This document shows positions 13,789 to 25,560 of a stretch of 64,000 nucleotides of DNA, piece by piece. The stretch's first letter is position 1. The number at the start of each line of letters is the position of its first letter. The stretch covers positions 107,893 to 171,892 of the forward strand of contig JAURVB010013563.1 of the NCBI GenBank assembly GCA_033002965.1. The letters run 5' to 3'. The stretch is from Piper betle (Eukaryota; Streptophyta; Magnoliopsida; Piperales; Piperaceae). The translations under genes and the position numbers were made by a program. The notes under the pieces are model-generated. The model was not told the origin of the DNA, ran no database searches, and saw only the letters and a program-made list of their open reading frames with translations.

Positions 13789-14470
13789 AGATTTCTTAAC
13801 TTAGTCTCACATCTAATACCTACCGGGATAAGATCTTACTTATAAATGAGAATGAACTATAGATTTTTAAATTGGTTAGCCACTTTTGAAAAGATGACTT
13901 AGCCCATCACATTGCACTTTGGGTTGGGTCATTACAAATGATATCAGAGCCTCCAGGCTTTGTATTAAATAATAGGTTGGAGTAAGGATTTGGCTAGGCT
14001 GCCGGTCACGAGCTAAAAAGGTCGTGGATTTGAGTTATCAACGGGTCTAAGTATAGGAATTTCTAGGACAAAATTCTTCGAAGGGGGTGGATTATGAGAT
14101 CCTTCAACTTAGTCTCATATCTAATACCTAATGAGCTAAGATCTTGTTTATAAGTGAGAATGAATTATATATATTTAACTTGGTTAACCACTTTTGAAAA
14201 GATTAACTTAGCTCATTATGTTGGACTTTGGGCTCGGGTCGTTATGAATGGTATCAGAATCTCTTGGTTCCATGTTAGATGGTGGGTTGGATTGGGGCTA
14301 TCAACGAGTCTAAGTGTACGAATTTTGGGGACAAAATTTCCTAAGGTGGGTGGATTGTGAGGGTTGGGTCGTTATAAATGGTATAAGCCTCTTTGTTCCA
14401 TGTTAGATGGTGGGCTGGACTAGGCTATCAATGGGTCTAAGTGTAGGAATTTTGGGCCTTGAGCCTAAAG
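13789..14470 (+). mobile_element. Concatenated TRIM array (LTR-internal-LTR-internal-LTR-internal)
   Basis: Order of parts: LTR 1 (about 13789-13936), primer-binding site with 'tgatatcagagcc' (13939-), internal part ending in a 'gaagggggtggat' purine tract (about 14080-14093), LTR 2 (14095-14247), primer site 'tggtatcagaa' (14249-), internal part ending in 'aaggtgggtggat' (14343-14355), a shrunken LTR 3 that keeps only both ends (about 14356-14377), then a third primer site and internal part to about 14470. No coding capacity. The primer sites are complementary to the 3' end of initiator tRNA-Met, the usual primer of plant LTR elements. Such LTR-internal concatemers are typical products of unequal recombination among TRIMs. 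Confidence 0.65.
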
Positions 14471-14802
14471 CGGCCTAGACGACCTTGGAAACTATGTCAT
14501 GGGTTCTGCAATGGCTAGGACAATTATAAAGGGGTTCCAAATATATGACAAGCAAACTAGATTCACAAGGGAGTCTATCCTAAACCTAACTAGACTCAAC
14601 TTAAATAAAAGCAGAAGAAGATCTGAAACAGCGTAGTGTCCAGCCGGGTGGCACTAAGCACTGGAGGAGACTAAAATTGTAACTCGTACACACCAAATCA
14701 TATATAGAGAACAAACAACTTAATCTAGAGTTAAGACCAAACCGAACCAAAACCGTCTGGCAAAATACCTGTGTTTTACACTTGCAACTAATTTTCATTG
14801 TT

Positions 14803-14828
14803 TTATATATATATATATATATATATAT
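14803..14828. repeat. (TA)n microsatellite
   Basis: TA dinucleotide run of about 13 units. Confidence 0.85.
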
Positions 14829-15429
14829 GGAACCTTCAAGACGATTTAGTATAATGTATGGTGGCCAAAGTCATTTAATTACACAAGTGAGGGCCTACAC
14901 CTTTGGAGTAATTTTAATGACACATTCTCGACTAATTATTATTATTATATTTTAGAAGGAGGGTAAGTCTAACTAGCCAACATGCCTCACCATGTATATG
15001 TTCAACTTATGTTACAAAGGAAAAAATTAAGGTGAGCTATATGGTCATATAAATTATATAAGCTGCACATCTAATTTAAACTCTTTTTATTAACGAGGTA
15101 CATATGTATAAAAAGTAGAGGTGCACAAGTAGGAAATTGATAAAATGTCATCTCTTTATGACATCAATATAACTTATTTTAGATTTTTGAAAAGTACACT
15201 GGTTGGTGATTGTAGAAATTCATGACAACACAGGAATGGCATTATTAAAAAAATGGTGAATTCAACACGAATTCCGCATGGCTGCAAACCTTTCTTTTAT
15301 ATATTGACTCATGTTACAACTAATCCCTTAAAGGGAGGGATTCATCTAATTATAATTCAAGTTCAAATTTCTAGATAAAAACCAGTCAAACAAGCTCTAA
15401 ATAACTTGACACCTATCAGTGTAATTATA
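14829..15429. other. Intergenic region
   Basis: AT-rich DNA with nothing recognisable; it separates the TRIM array from the inverted TRIM copy. Confidence 0.4.
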
Positions 15430-15930
15430 ACGACCCAGCCCAAAATGTAAATTAATGAGCCCAAGTCATCCCTTCAAAATGGGTTAAATAAAATTTAAGA
15501 TCTATAATCCATTTTTACTAATAAATCGGATCTTACCCCTTTAAGTATTGGATGTGGGAGAAACTTTTAAAGGTCTGACAATCTGCCCACCTTAAAAAAT
15601 TGTCATCGAAATTCTTACACTTAGCCTGTGGTAAACATTGTAGCCTACATCTAGTCTAGTACATCATTCAATTTAGCATAAAAATCCTACACTTAGCCGA
15701 GTGGCAAACATCGTAGCCTACGTCCAGTTTAGTACATCATTCCATACGAAACCACAGATTACCTTTGATACCACCTATGACAACCGGACCTAGAGTGTAA
15801 ACAAATGGGCTTAAGTCATCAGTTCAAAAGTAATTAATTGAATTGAAAATTTATAGTTTATTTTTGCTAATAAACTATATATTACCCATTAGAGATTGGA
15901 TATGAAACTAACTTTTTAGGGGTATTACAA
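15430..15930 (-). mobile_element. TRIM element, inverted copy
   Basis: Minus-strand member of the family at 13789 and 22880. Its 3' LTR is about 15430-15585 and its 5' LTR about 15774-15930; both carry the family blocks on the minus strand. The minus-strand primer site reads TGGTATCAAAG next to the 5' LTR (about 15758-15768), and a purine tract ('aaggtgggcagat' on the minus strand, about 15583-15596) precedes the 3' LTR. Inside, a ~65-bp segment is present twice (around 15625-15672 and 15690-15742). No protein is encoded. Confidence 0.6.
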
Positions 15931-15949
15931 TCATATACTTAATTTCTCA

Positions 15950-16660
15950 ATGCTCCCCTAGGAGTTCACCAAACATAGCTTGGAGAGTAGTTCATGCCTC
16001 TGCTTGGCAACGGTTTTAGTAAAGAAATCTGCTACTTGAGTCTTGGTCGTTACATGTCTCAAGCTAATCATGTTATTTTCACCTTCTCATGAATGAAGTG
16101 ACAATCCAACTCAATATGCTTGGTCCTCTAGTGGAACACTTAGTTATTTGCAATATGAACTACAAACTTGTTGTCACACCACAAGATTATAGGTTGTTCT
16201 GCAGGAAATCCCAACTCCTCTAGCAGCATTTTCATCCATATAAGTTTTCTTGCTCCCTTTGCCATAGCTCTATCTTCTGCGTAAGCTGAAGTTCTAGCAA
16301 CAACTGATTGTTTCTTGCTTTTCCACATGACAAAGTTGCCTCTTAGGTAGATACAATATCCACTAGTTGACCTCCTATCATAAGATGATCCAGCCCAATC
16401 AAAATCCAAATATGCTTGTACTATAATTGAACTTTTACCTCTATTCTTTGCATAAAAGACCCCTCTGTTAGGGTGCTTTTTCAAATACTTTAAGATCCCT
16501 CAAAATAGCATCCCAATAAGGCTTTCTAAGGTCTTGCATGAATTGGCTTACCACGCTCACAACATAGGACAGATCTGGTTGCGTACCTATAAGATAAATC
16601 AGCTTACCTACTATCGACCTTTACTTAGTTTGATCATCTAAGACTTCTCCAATACCAGGT
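15950..16660 (-). pseudogene. Copia RNase H and RT C-terminal remnant
   Basis: Minus-strand frame 16140-16484 carries the copia RNase H signature: the LDFDWAGS start, STSGYC, SKKQSVVARTSA and a LWCDNK motif. Upstream on the minus strand (16490-16660), broken frames resemble the RT-RNase H connector (VSVVSQFM, PYWDA, LRDLK). Downstream (15950-16139) the usual HIELDCHFI tail is readable with breaks. Inactive. Confidence 0.7.
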
Positions 16661-17560
16661 TCTAACTTGAAGGAAGCTTGAAGTGGAGTGTCTACAGGTT
16701 TAATTTCCAGCTTTATCGTTTAAAACTTCATAATCAGTCCTAGGAATAGCAATAGAGGCAAGATTATGAGAGAAGACTATTGAACTAGAAGGTACCTTTT
16801 TGAATGCATTACTTGGAGAGTTATTATCAGCATTTTCAGTAGAGGGAAATTTTATACTTTTTCCTAAAGTATACCAGTGGTGGATCAGCAAATTTGAGTT
16901 GTCGACTTTCTGGCTATTGCTACTGATCAAAAACAGGAATTGGTAGCAAACCTGGAAGACGTTAGTAGAGCATTATGTGAATCCTTAAGATAGAATGCTT
17001 GCTTTTCAAAAAAAATGACATCAATTATAACAAACATCTCCTTTTTTGGGTTGTAGAATATCATAGAAAGACACTCTTGACTGATTTTACTGATAGTTTT
17101 GCCATATCTTCCTGTGAACAAATGAACATAACAAATGCTTCCAAATATTCTAAGTTTAAGAGGGAATAAGACCTGTTAGGATGGAGAGCACTGTAAGGCA
17201 TTTCATTATTCAAAGTAGAAGATGACATCCTGTTAATAAGATAGCATGTTGTAAACAATGCCTCAAGCAGGTGACTTTTAGGCACTAACATGTGTAACAT
17301 TAGGCATCTAATAACTTCAAGCAAATGACGGTGTTTCCTTTCGAAAACTCCATTTTGTTGTGGAGTATTTGCACAGAAGGTTTCATGAACTATGTCATTT
17401 TCTTGAAATAAACATTTAAACGATGAAGATTTATACTCTGGGGCATTATCTAATCTAAAAACTTTAATTGCATTTGAATATTGTGTTTTAACTTGATTAG
17501 CAATTGTTTGGAAGCATGTAAAACTTCACTTCTATCTTTATTCAAGTACAATCAATTCGA
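16661..17560 (-). pseudogene. Copia integrase remnant
   Basis: Frame 17061-17324 shows typical copia integrase sequence (HLLEALFTTCYLINRMSS, then PYSALHP), continued out of frame to about 16930. Several frame changes and stops. The C-terminal linker (16700-16930) leads straight to the RT end at 16660, showing the RT core is deleted. Confidence 0.6.
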
Positions 17561-17569
17561 CTATAGTCA

Positions 17570-18360
17570 TCAATAAATAGTACATAATACGTCAGAACGC
17601 GCTAAGTCGAATGATTTATTAGCCCTAAACAAGGTATGACTAGGGAAAGAGACATGATGATGCTTCGAGAGCTGACATGCTTCACACTCTAAACTTGTCA
17701 CAGACCCTAAGGAAGGAACTAATAACTTCAACTTGTTCAAACTTGAGTGACCTAACCTAATGTGCCAATCTAATGCATCAGCAGCAGCAGTTGAAACCAA
17801 AGCTTGGAGTGACTCACTTTGTTGAGGCTTGTTTAGCCCATTCTCATCTCCCATACTTCAACCAACACTTCTCTTCTGTATGGCCTGGAGTTTGACAATG
17901 TTTACAAAACCTGTTATCCTTCCTATTACCAATTCTTCCTCCTCTTCCACCTCGACTTCTACCTCCACCCCTCAAAGGGTTTGAAAGAGGTTGTATGTTA
18001 GAAACTAAGGCAACAGACTCCACATTCTCCAATGGAATTTCGACTTCCACTGGGATTCTTGATAGCCTTGAAATGTAGCATTCAGAATTGAAAGATTAGT
18101 GCCAGTGAGAATTCGATCCTTGGCTGAGGAATACTGAGGACTAAGCCCAGACAAGAAAGACACAACCTTCAGATCCTCAACTTGTTGCTTCCAAGTATTT
18201 AGATTAGTAGAATGCTCATTTAGAGTCTTAGAACCTTACTTTGCGAGAAATATTTCTTCACAAAAGCTCATAAACCCTTTAGATATTCTTTTCTAGACCA
18301 TACGTTTCTCTCACCAAATTCCATAGAGCATGTATAGTTAGTAACAATAAGCGCTCTTTC
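17570..18360 (-). pseudogene. Copia gag knuckle and GAG-pre-integrase remnant
   Basis: The frame 17570-17854 contains WHIRLGHSS and CEACQLSKHH, the zinc-binding GAG-pre-integrase region. The frame 17844-18050 contains a zinc knuckle CKHCQTPGHTEEKCW (CX2CX4HX4C) preceded by a Gly/Arg-rich run. Broken gag-like sequence continues to about 18360. Confidence 0.65.
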
Positions 18361-19245
18361 GCTAGTGATATTCCTTCCATATTTTTTATAATTATTTCTT
18401 GAATTTTAAAATTTTTCCAAAAGTTTATACTTATGAGGTATTTACTTTAAAAATTTTCCTAATATTGTTAACCGTCTCTTCTAAATATAAGATTTTTTCT
18501 TAATATTATGATTAGATTTTACAAACTTCCAAATATACAAGTCCTATAATGCTACAAAATCACACCCCCACCCTTTTTCCCTCCCCAATATCCATCCAAT
18601 GAATATAATGAAATAAATAGACTCATCATACCCAGAAGAAATATGAGATTCCAATGCATAGAACTATTTCGGGTTTTATCATTCAACTCAAAGCATAAGC
18701 AAACCGCTCAAACGCAGAGACGAAGATCCACCCAACATTCCATGGCACTAAGCCAAAAATATGTCCAGTGATTAGGTGCTCTGGAATAATGAACACTGGT
18801 AAGAATATATATTTGAAGGAGAGAATCAAAATCCCATCACCATCTCATATGCTAATTCCATCATCTACAGAGATTTCCCAGCCACCAAGTAACACGCAAA
18901 GGGCAGCATTTGAAACAGCGGATCACAATCTCTTAACAATCACAGATTGGCATTTTCAAAAATAAGAATAGAAACGGCTTTCCTGTGAGAAGTGATATCT
19001 AACTGTACAATGCATTACATATCTCTTGCAATCCCAACAAAGAACAAAGCAATACAATCATTTCTTTTTAAGTTTATCGACATGGAAATTTTAAGCTGAC
19101 CAAAAGCAGTGAAAGGTGATATTCTCTCATATCAAAAAAATGTAACCTTTTTTCGTTATATCCCCGTAGTAGCAGTTTTTGTACATAGATGCCAATCCTT
19201 CAAAAGGCATACCTTCATTATCCGTACTTTGGAATATCTTTCTAA
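18361..19245. other. 3' flank of the ORM gene
   Basis: Non-coding. The part nearest 19245 is likely the 3' untranslated region of the minus-strand ORM gene; no clear polyadenylation signal could be singled out. The rest is AT-rich spacer next to the copia fragment. Confidence 0.5.
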
Positions 19246-22200
19246 TCAGTGATCTGCATTGATGCCAAATATGCGGACCTTATGCATATTGGGAAATTTG
19301 GCAACCACAAGGACAAACACAGCTAGAGTATTCAGAAACAACATTGGGTGCTGGTAGTCTGTTGTATGGGAAGCAATCAAGTACCTGCAATGACACGGAA
19401 AATCAACCTGAGAAAAATGTTCGTTGCCTCAAGTATGCAAATTTCCAGGCCTGAAAATTACTTAGGCAGGCGTTCACTCATTTCAATGGGTAGTATTATT
19501 TAATAGTTCATAGCACCTACAAAGAATTTGTTAACTATAAAATTAACAAACAGGAAATCTAGCATAAAAGCCATTCACTGTTCCACAACTATTACAAGGA
19601 ACCACAATGTTCTTGAAACTAGTATGCAAATGGTTGCACAAAATAGTAGAGCACAATTAGGATCAACCTTCCACCAGAGACTTGCCCCTAAACTCAAAAC
19701 GTTATCCAAACTAACAAATGCTACACAAATTTGAGTAAGATTGCAAAAATAGAACACTGATAAGAGAAAAAAATTGGCCATAAACTCTAGTTTATACACT
19801 CTAGCTAATTGTTGGCATTGTGTTTTTTAGGTCATAAAAAACATAGCAACATTATGCACCCAATTCTATACCTTTTTTTTTCAAATTTAGTGATAACGAA
19901 CATGCCCCTCTATAATATTTCTGTCCACATAAAGCCTTAAAAAAATTCATTGACTGGAAAAACATGGATTATATGGACACAGCCCAATTAAATAAAATAA
20001 CTACATTGATTCACTTAGCCTTACCAGGAACTGAAAACAACTCATATTTGACCTTCATTGGACATGGACACGTCTCTCCTCCGTCAAAATGTTAATTTTT
20101 TCATCGTGTTCTCACTAATTTGTGAATGTAAATTGGATAGATCTCTTTGTTTTGTGGCCCACATATTTTTTTGACATATTATATTCTTATGCCTTCCATA
20201 CCGGTTAAATATTAAAATATCAACTCCAACCAGCTAGATATTATAAAAAGACCCTCTTTAACTCAAAGAGATCTATTTAATTAAAAAAGACGGACCATCC
20301 ATAACCTTTACCTCTATAGAGGAAAACCCTAAATGCAGGATTCATAAATAGAGGCACTAGTAAATACAGATTATTGAACATCAAAGGGATCCTGATAAAA
20401 TGAGTTTCAAAACAAATAATCTCAAACCCATATATGATCAATAAAAAAGTATATGAACCATAATCCAATTAAATAGAACCCACCATTTAATAAATGATTA
20501 TCAATCAACTTCCTTCATGAAAACGTGTCATCATAATCAATGATGAAGTTGTAAAATAATGAATGTGGGACTAGGTTATGAGCTTCTCCTACTTCTGATT
20601 TTTAAAATAAATTAATTCTAAAAACAAAGGTATTAAATGGCAAACAATCAACAACTGATAGGGAACAAACACTCAACACCTGTTTTATTTTATGTACCAA
20701 ACCAGTTTCAGGTTGAGCTTAGTAGTTATATTGTCATAGATTTTAACCCTCAAAAGTGGGATCTTCTCTTTCGAAAAAAAAAAAGTGGGATTTCCTAACA
20801 TAAGATTCAGTAAAACCTTTCAACAGTATCTGGTCTATGACAGACATGGTGGTATTCCTATCACAGTCTTCATTTCAATCAAGTTAAGTAAATAATTATT
20901 AGTAAATGTCGTATTATTTTCCCATATTTTTTCATCAATTCATTGTCAGATATTAATGAACTTCACCATGATAATGGTTGGCAAAGTTTAAAAAACAAAA
21001 AATAGAAAACAATCCTTAAAATTCACCAAGTTTCTTTATGAGAACAGAACCAGAAATGCATGAATGCTCTGAAAGAGATCATATAGCCAGTAGAACTTGT
21101 GATACTTTCCATCAACATTTTTTCCAATTATATTTTTTCTCACCAGTTTCCAACTCCCTCAAACTATTAAATATGAAACCTCACCAAAACTTTTCTTTTC
21201 AAGAGTCAAACACACATTGCAGCAGAGTTGGAAAATGACCATAAAAAATGTTGATGCTTAATTCCATCGCTCATTTGACTGTGAGATTGTTTCTTCAATT
21301 AAACATAAAGAAAACAAGATTTTGATCTTACCTCCTAAAACTAGAATCCAAGTACAGCAGGTGCACAAGTAATGATCAAGAGAAAAAAAACACTTACAAC
21401 ACAACGGGTACAACAGTAAGAAACTTCCGATTACGGGTAAGTTGTTTGCCGTTGTCTATCTGCTCCCACCATGTCAAACCATTATACATGCCCTGATCTT
21501 CAGCAAATGGGGTTCCTTTTTTCCAATGGAAAAAGTGATATGTAACCTACAATAAAAAATGCCATGTTAAATTAAAAGTTATAGAACAATCTCAAATAAT
21601 ACAGACAAAAAAAAACCAGACAAATAGTAAAAACACTGCGGATAAGAAGAGAGACATGCCCAGATGATTCCAAACCAAAATAATATTGAATTTTCCATGC
21701 CATATAGACTAAAATTAAAATTTCAAATCACTTGCCAAAAAAATTCATTTTCTCAGCCACTAGCAGCCATTCAAAATAAAAATATTTCATGCAGGGGATG
21801 CAATCTCAGAAACTGGCAACAAATTTAACAACCAAAATGAACTATCAACCTATATCATCCACTAATCTAACACCAACAACTTTAGCCCTTCATTACAAGA
21901 CCTACTACAATGATCATCCCCATTGAAGCCCAGGTTTCAGCTTCGATATTCACCAGACACGTAACAGGCACAAAATGTGCACACCTGAGACAAAATTCTC
22001 TACCTCGCACTTCACAGTGACATAATGGCTAAAAAGTTCACCAAATAATGCCCAATACTACTCTTAGGCTTTATCGGTGACCATATGTCATACAAGATTG
22101 ATATATGATATCCTGGTTTGTGTAAAACCTAAAGATTACAGATTAGGTTAGAAGATCACGAATTATCTGCATAACCAATTTTGGACCCACTATAACAAGT

Positions 22201-25200
22201 TTTAGCCCTTATCAATGGCCCAAATACTTCAAGACCACAAGAGAACGTCAGATGCGAAATTGTAAAAGCAACTTACCCACTCACTTGATGTATGTATCTA
22301 ATCAATTTTGCAATCTAAGATAATAAAAAGGAACCAACAAGAATTTCCCAAAACAAAGCATTAAATCTAGTTCAAATAAAAAAAATCAACTTCAAATATC
22401 TAGGTGAGAAACTGACAAGATCACCTCCAAGAGCGAGAAGGGAAATCTTGAATCAAACTTACCATTAGACATAATTTGTATACTCAATTTGCCAGTTTTA
22501 TATAAGATAGTAAACACAAATTTACAAATATTGTGAATGACAAAAAGGAAAAGGAAAAGGAAAAGACATATGAAAATGACTGGAAAAGCACACAACTGTT
22601 TAAAAAAAAATCCTTAAAACATGTACTTTGATGAACAATGAAGATTTGCACTATAACCCTTCCCACCATCTGATAGAAAAAAGTATATAAACGCACTCAA
22701 GAAAACAACTATTATAAAACCAAATGCCATCCACTACCTAAACAAGTCAGTCATTCTTTGTTCATTAACTCAAGCCATTTAATGCATGGTTGAGTTTATT
22801 AGACTTCCCGTACCACGAATAAAAATATGCACATTACTGGCCATTTGTTGCAAAGAGAATGCTTAGTTCATTAAATGGAGCAACTCAATTAAATATCACT
22901 AAATCAGTCCCACATCTACTATGTACTAGAATCTAGTATATTAGTACGGGTGTGCTTATAAATCTTCAAATTGGGTAAAAGATTTTGAAGGATGACATAA
23001 GCCGTTAGTTTGCACTTTGGTTGGGTTTTTACAAATGGTATGAAAGCCAATATGAGACCAAATTCAACGGTGGGCTGGGCTAGATTGGATATGACTATGC
23101 TCATGGGCTGAGAAAAGATATTTTTTAAGGTGAGTGGATTGTAACATCTTATAAAACTAGTCCCACATCCAATACTACTTGGGTAAGATCCGGTATATTA
23201 GTGAGAGGGTGATTATAAATCTTCAATTTAGGTTAAACATTTTGAAAAAATAACTTAGGCCCATCAGTTCGCACCCCTTAAATTGAGTAAACTGCTACAT
23301 TGGATAAAAGCTTATCCCTCAAATTGATTACGATGATGACCACGACAAACAAGCTATAAATTATTGATCATGGAAAATATCATCATCCATAAGCACAAAT
23401 CTACATCAATTTTTAATCCATTATGTCTCTTCACAATGTTGGTCTAATCTTTTTTATTTGAAATAAATCACATCATGCCAATCTTATAAATCCAAGAAGA
23501 AGCTGAATTAGCTAAACTATACAAGTGGGGTACCCCTCAAATTGATGACAGTGATATCCATTACCAAGAAAGCCATTGAAAAATAGATCAAGCCAAATGC
23601 ATTCACCCAAATAGCACAAATATCCATCAATCCTAGTCCACTATGTTCCTTCACCATCAGCATTATCAATCCTATACGTGAGAATCAAATCACCCAATAT
23701 GAATCCCATAAACCCGATAACTGACAGCTACTTGTTCCTCGTGTTTCTACTGATAGGATTCTATTTCACTAAACAATAGAGGAGGATGAATCGACCAAAA
23801 TGGATTTGGGGAGGTTGGGCGGGCGGGCGGGCGGGGTTGGGGGGGGGGTGGGTGGGTGGGTTGGGGAAGAGGGGAGCTAACAATTTGCCCCTAAAATTAA
23901 TGGCAATAATATCCACAACTAAACAAGAAATCAAATGATTTGCATTTACCAAATATCACAAATCTCCATCAAATTCTAATCTTTTACATCCTATTTCCCT
24001 AAATCAAACAAGCTATCAAATGACTGATCAAGCCTAATACTTTTCGGCCAAAAAAGCACAAATCTGCATCCAATGCTAATCTATCGTATCTGTTTTCTAA
24101 ATTAGCATGTCCCATCTGTTTCCCTTAAACCAAACAAACTATCAGATAACTGATCAAAGGCAAATATTCTTCACCCAAAAAGCACAAATTTCCATCAAAT
24201 TCTAATCAATTACACCCATTTTCTAAATTAATGTGACTCAGCTATCTCCCTCAAATTAAACAAGCCATCAAATGACTGATCAAGACAAATTATTTTAACC
24301 CAAAAAGCCACAAATCTCCACCAAATCCAAATCTATCATATCTGCTTTCCAAATTAATCTGTCCCATTGGTCTCTCCCAACCCACAATGCACAAATCATC
24401 ACCAAATACCAGTGTATCACAACATATTTTTAAATTGGCCTGTCCATCCTCTTCTCTCAAATGTCAAGAAAGCCACCAAATGACAAGTCTCCATCAAATT
24501 CCAATCAATTACACACATTTTTTTCTACATTAACCCCTTAACTTGTCCCATCAAATGATTAATCACCATCAAACTCCAATGTGTTCCGTATGTTTTCCAA
24601 ATCGGTCTGCCCATCCTCTTCTTCCAAAATCAAGAAAGCTACCAAATGATTGATCAATCCAAATATATCCACCGATAAAGCAAAAAATTCATAAAAAATC
24701 GAACCTATCACATCTGGTTCTAGATCAGCCCATCCCACCCTCTTCCCCTTAAATCAAGCAAGCTATCAAATGACTGACCGAGCCAGATATATTCGTCCAC
24801 ACAGAACAAATCTCCATTGAATTCCAACAATCCAATGTATAACAAATGTTTTATACCAAATCAAGCAAGCTATTATATGGTTGATCAAGGAAAGCATACC
24901 ACCCACAAAGCACAAATCTCCATCAAATTCTAATGTATCATGTCTTTTTTCCCCCTAAATTGGCCTGTCCGTCCTCTTCCCCCAAATCAAGCAAGCTATC
25001 AAATGACTGATCTAGCTAAAATATATCCAACCAAAATTCACCACAAGTACACGTCAACTTCCAATCCATTTTTTCCTAAATCAACATGTCCCATCTTTGT
25101 TCCCATCAACAAATCCAATCACACCGTCCCAATCGAATAAACACAGCATAAAATTGAACCAAATAGACACAAAATGAGGGAAGATAAAGGGAAAGGGGAG

Positions 25201-25409
25201 GGGAGGGAAGATATATACACAACCATGAAATGGGCGAGGTTGACGATGGTCCAGGCCATGCCGGGGGAGCAGCCGAAGAGGGAGAGGACGAGGAGCCATG
25301 AGAAGAAGATGATAAGCATGTAGGTCGTCCACACCCCGGGGTACATGAACCACTCCGTGTTCTTGTTCATGTCCACCGGTCGAGCCGCCTGCACATACAG
25401 CTTCGTCAT
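19246..25409 (-). CDS. ORM/ORMDL family protein, sphingolipid homeostasis (three exons)
   Basis: Endoplasmic-reticulum membrane protein that binds and restrains serine palmitoyltransferase, the first step of sphingolipid synthesis. Exons on the minus strand: 25409-25224 (62 codons), 21546-21398, 19384-19246. All junctions have GT/AG and join in frame to give 157 residues, the usual size (153-157). Conserved blocks visible: NKNTEWFMYPGVWTTY (residues 15-30), FGCSPGMAWT (45-54), FFHWKKGTPF (67-76), LTWWEQIDNG (86-95), RNRKFL (100-105), ASHTTDY (116-122) and the C-terminal HKVRIFGINADH. Four hydrophobic segments fit the family: about 21-45, 51-68, 104-118 and 125-142. I chose the ATG at 25409 because it gives the family N-terminus (TKLYVQA). 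Intron 1 (3.7 kb) is swollen by repeats. No breaks. A GC-rich leader lies upstream. Confidence 0.95.
20000..21300. other. ORM intron 2, no insert recognised
   Basis: Intron 2 runs 19385-21397. It is AT-rich, with short chance frames and one small duplication of 'aaagtgggat' near 20754 and 20783. I see no mobile element or nested gene in it. Confidence 0.45.
22880..23285 (+). mobile_element. Complete TRIM element in ORM intron 1
   Basis: LTR 1 (about 22895-23032, blocks 'cagtcccacatc', 'gcttataaatcttcaaatt', 'ggatgacataagcc', 'tttgcactttggttgg') is followed by a primer site 'tggtatgaaagcc' (23036-), a ~105-bp non-coding internal part, a purine tract 'aaggtgagtggat' (about 23127-23139), and LTR 2 from TGTAACATC (about 23141) to about 23280. 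Total near 400 bp, no coding. It is antisense to the ORM gene and the best-preserved member of the family in the window. Confidence 0.65.
23290..25090. repeat. Degenerate ~120-bp tandem repeat in ORM intron 1
   Basis: About a dozen or more diverged units recur with a step near 115-130 bp. Each unit holds, in order, 'caaatcaagcaagctatcaa', 'atgactgatcaag', 'cacccaaaaagcacaaat', 'ctccatcaaattctaat', and 'tctaaatt..cctgtcc'. Units are clearest from 23890 to 25080. The step is visible by following 'gcacaaat' (for example near 24057, 24182, 24905). The array ends about 130 bp before exon 1 of the ORM gene. Confidence 0.7.
23806..23876 (+). other. G-quadruplex-prone G-rich tract
   Basis: The plus strand has more than eight runs of three or more G within about 70 bases (ggcgggcgggcgggcgggg and later gggtgggtgggtgg). 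This exceeds the usual four-run rule for intramolecular G-quadruplexes. The tract sits inside the tandem repeat of ORM intron 1; the plus strand is the template strand, so the transcript carries the C-rich complement. Confidence 0.75.
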
Positions 25410-25560
25410 CGCCGCCGCCGTCCACCACCGGCAACCGCCGCCCCTCAGATCGCCGCCGCCGAGAAAATCGGAGGGAGGGAATGGGAGGGGCTTAGGTCCC
25501 GATGGGGGCCGGTTTGGGAGATATTTATCCGTCAGGGCGTGAAATGACGATTGTACCCCT
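25410..25560 (-). promoter_or_regulatory. GC-rich leader and proximal promoter of ORM
   Basis: Immediately upstream (on the minus strand) of the ORM start, rich in GCC/CGC triplets (25411-25465), as in many plant 5' leaders. The transcription start cannot be fixed; a TATA-like 'ataaata' on the minus strand occurs at about 25521-25527. Confidence 0.35.

Larger units (their letters stand above)
15935..18360 (-). mobile_element. Ty1/copia retrotransposon fragment with deleted RT core
   Basis: Remains of a copia polyprotein read on the minus strand: gag zinc knuckle (about 17860-17930), GAG-pre-integrase (17570-17854), integrase (16930-17540), then a jump directly into the last part of reverse transcriptase and RNase H (15950-16660). 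The central RT, including the YVDD active-site region, is missing. Many stops and frame changes. No LTR pair was found at either side, so it is a truncated copy. It lies downstream of the ORM gene and abuts the TRIM at 15930. Confidence 0.75.
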
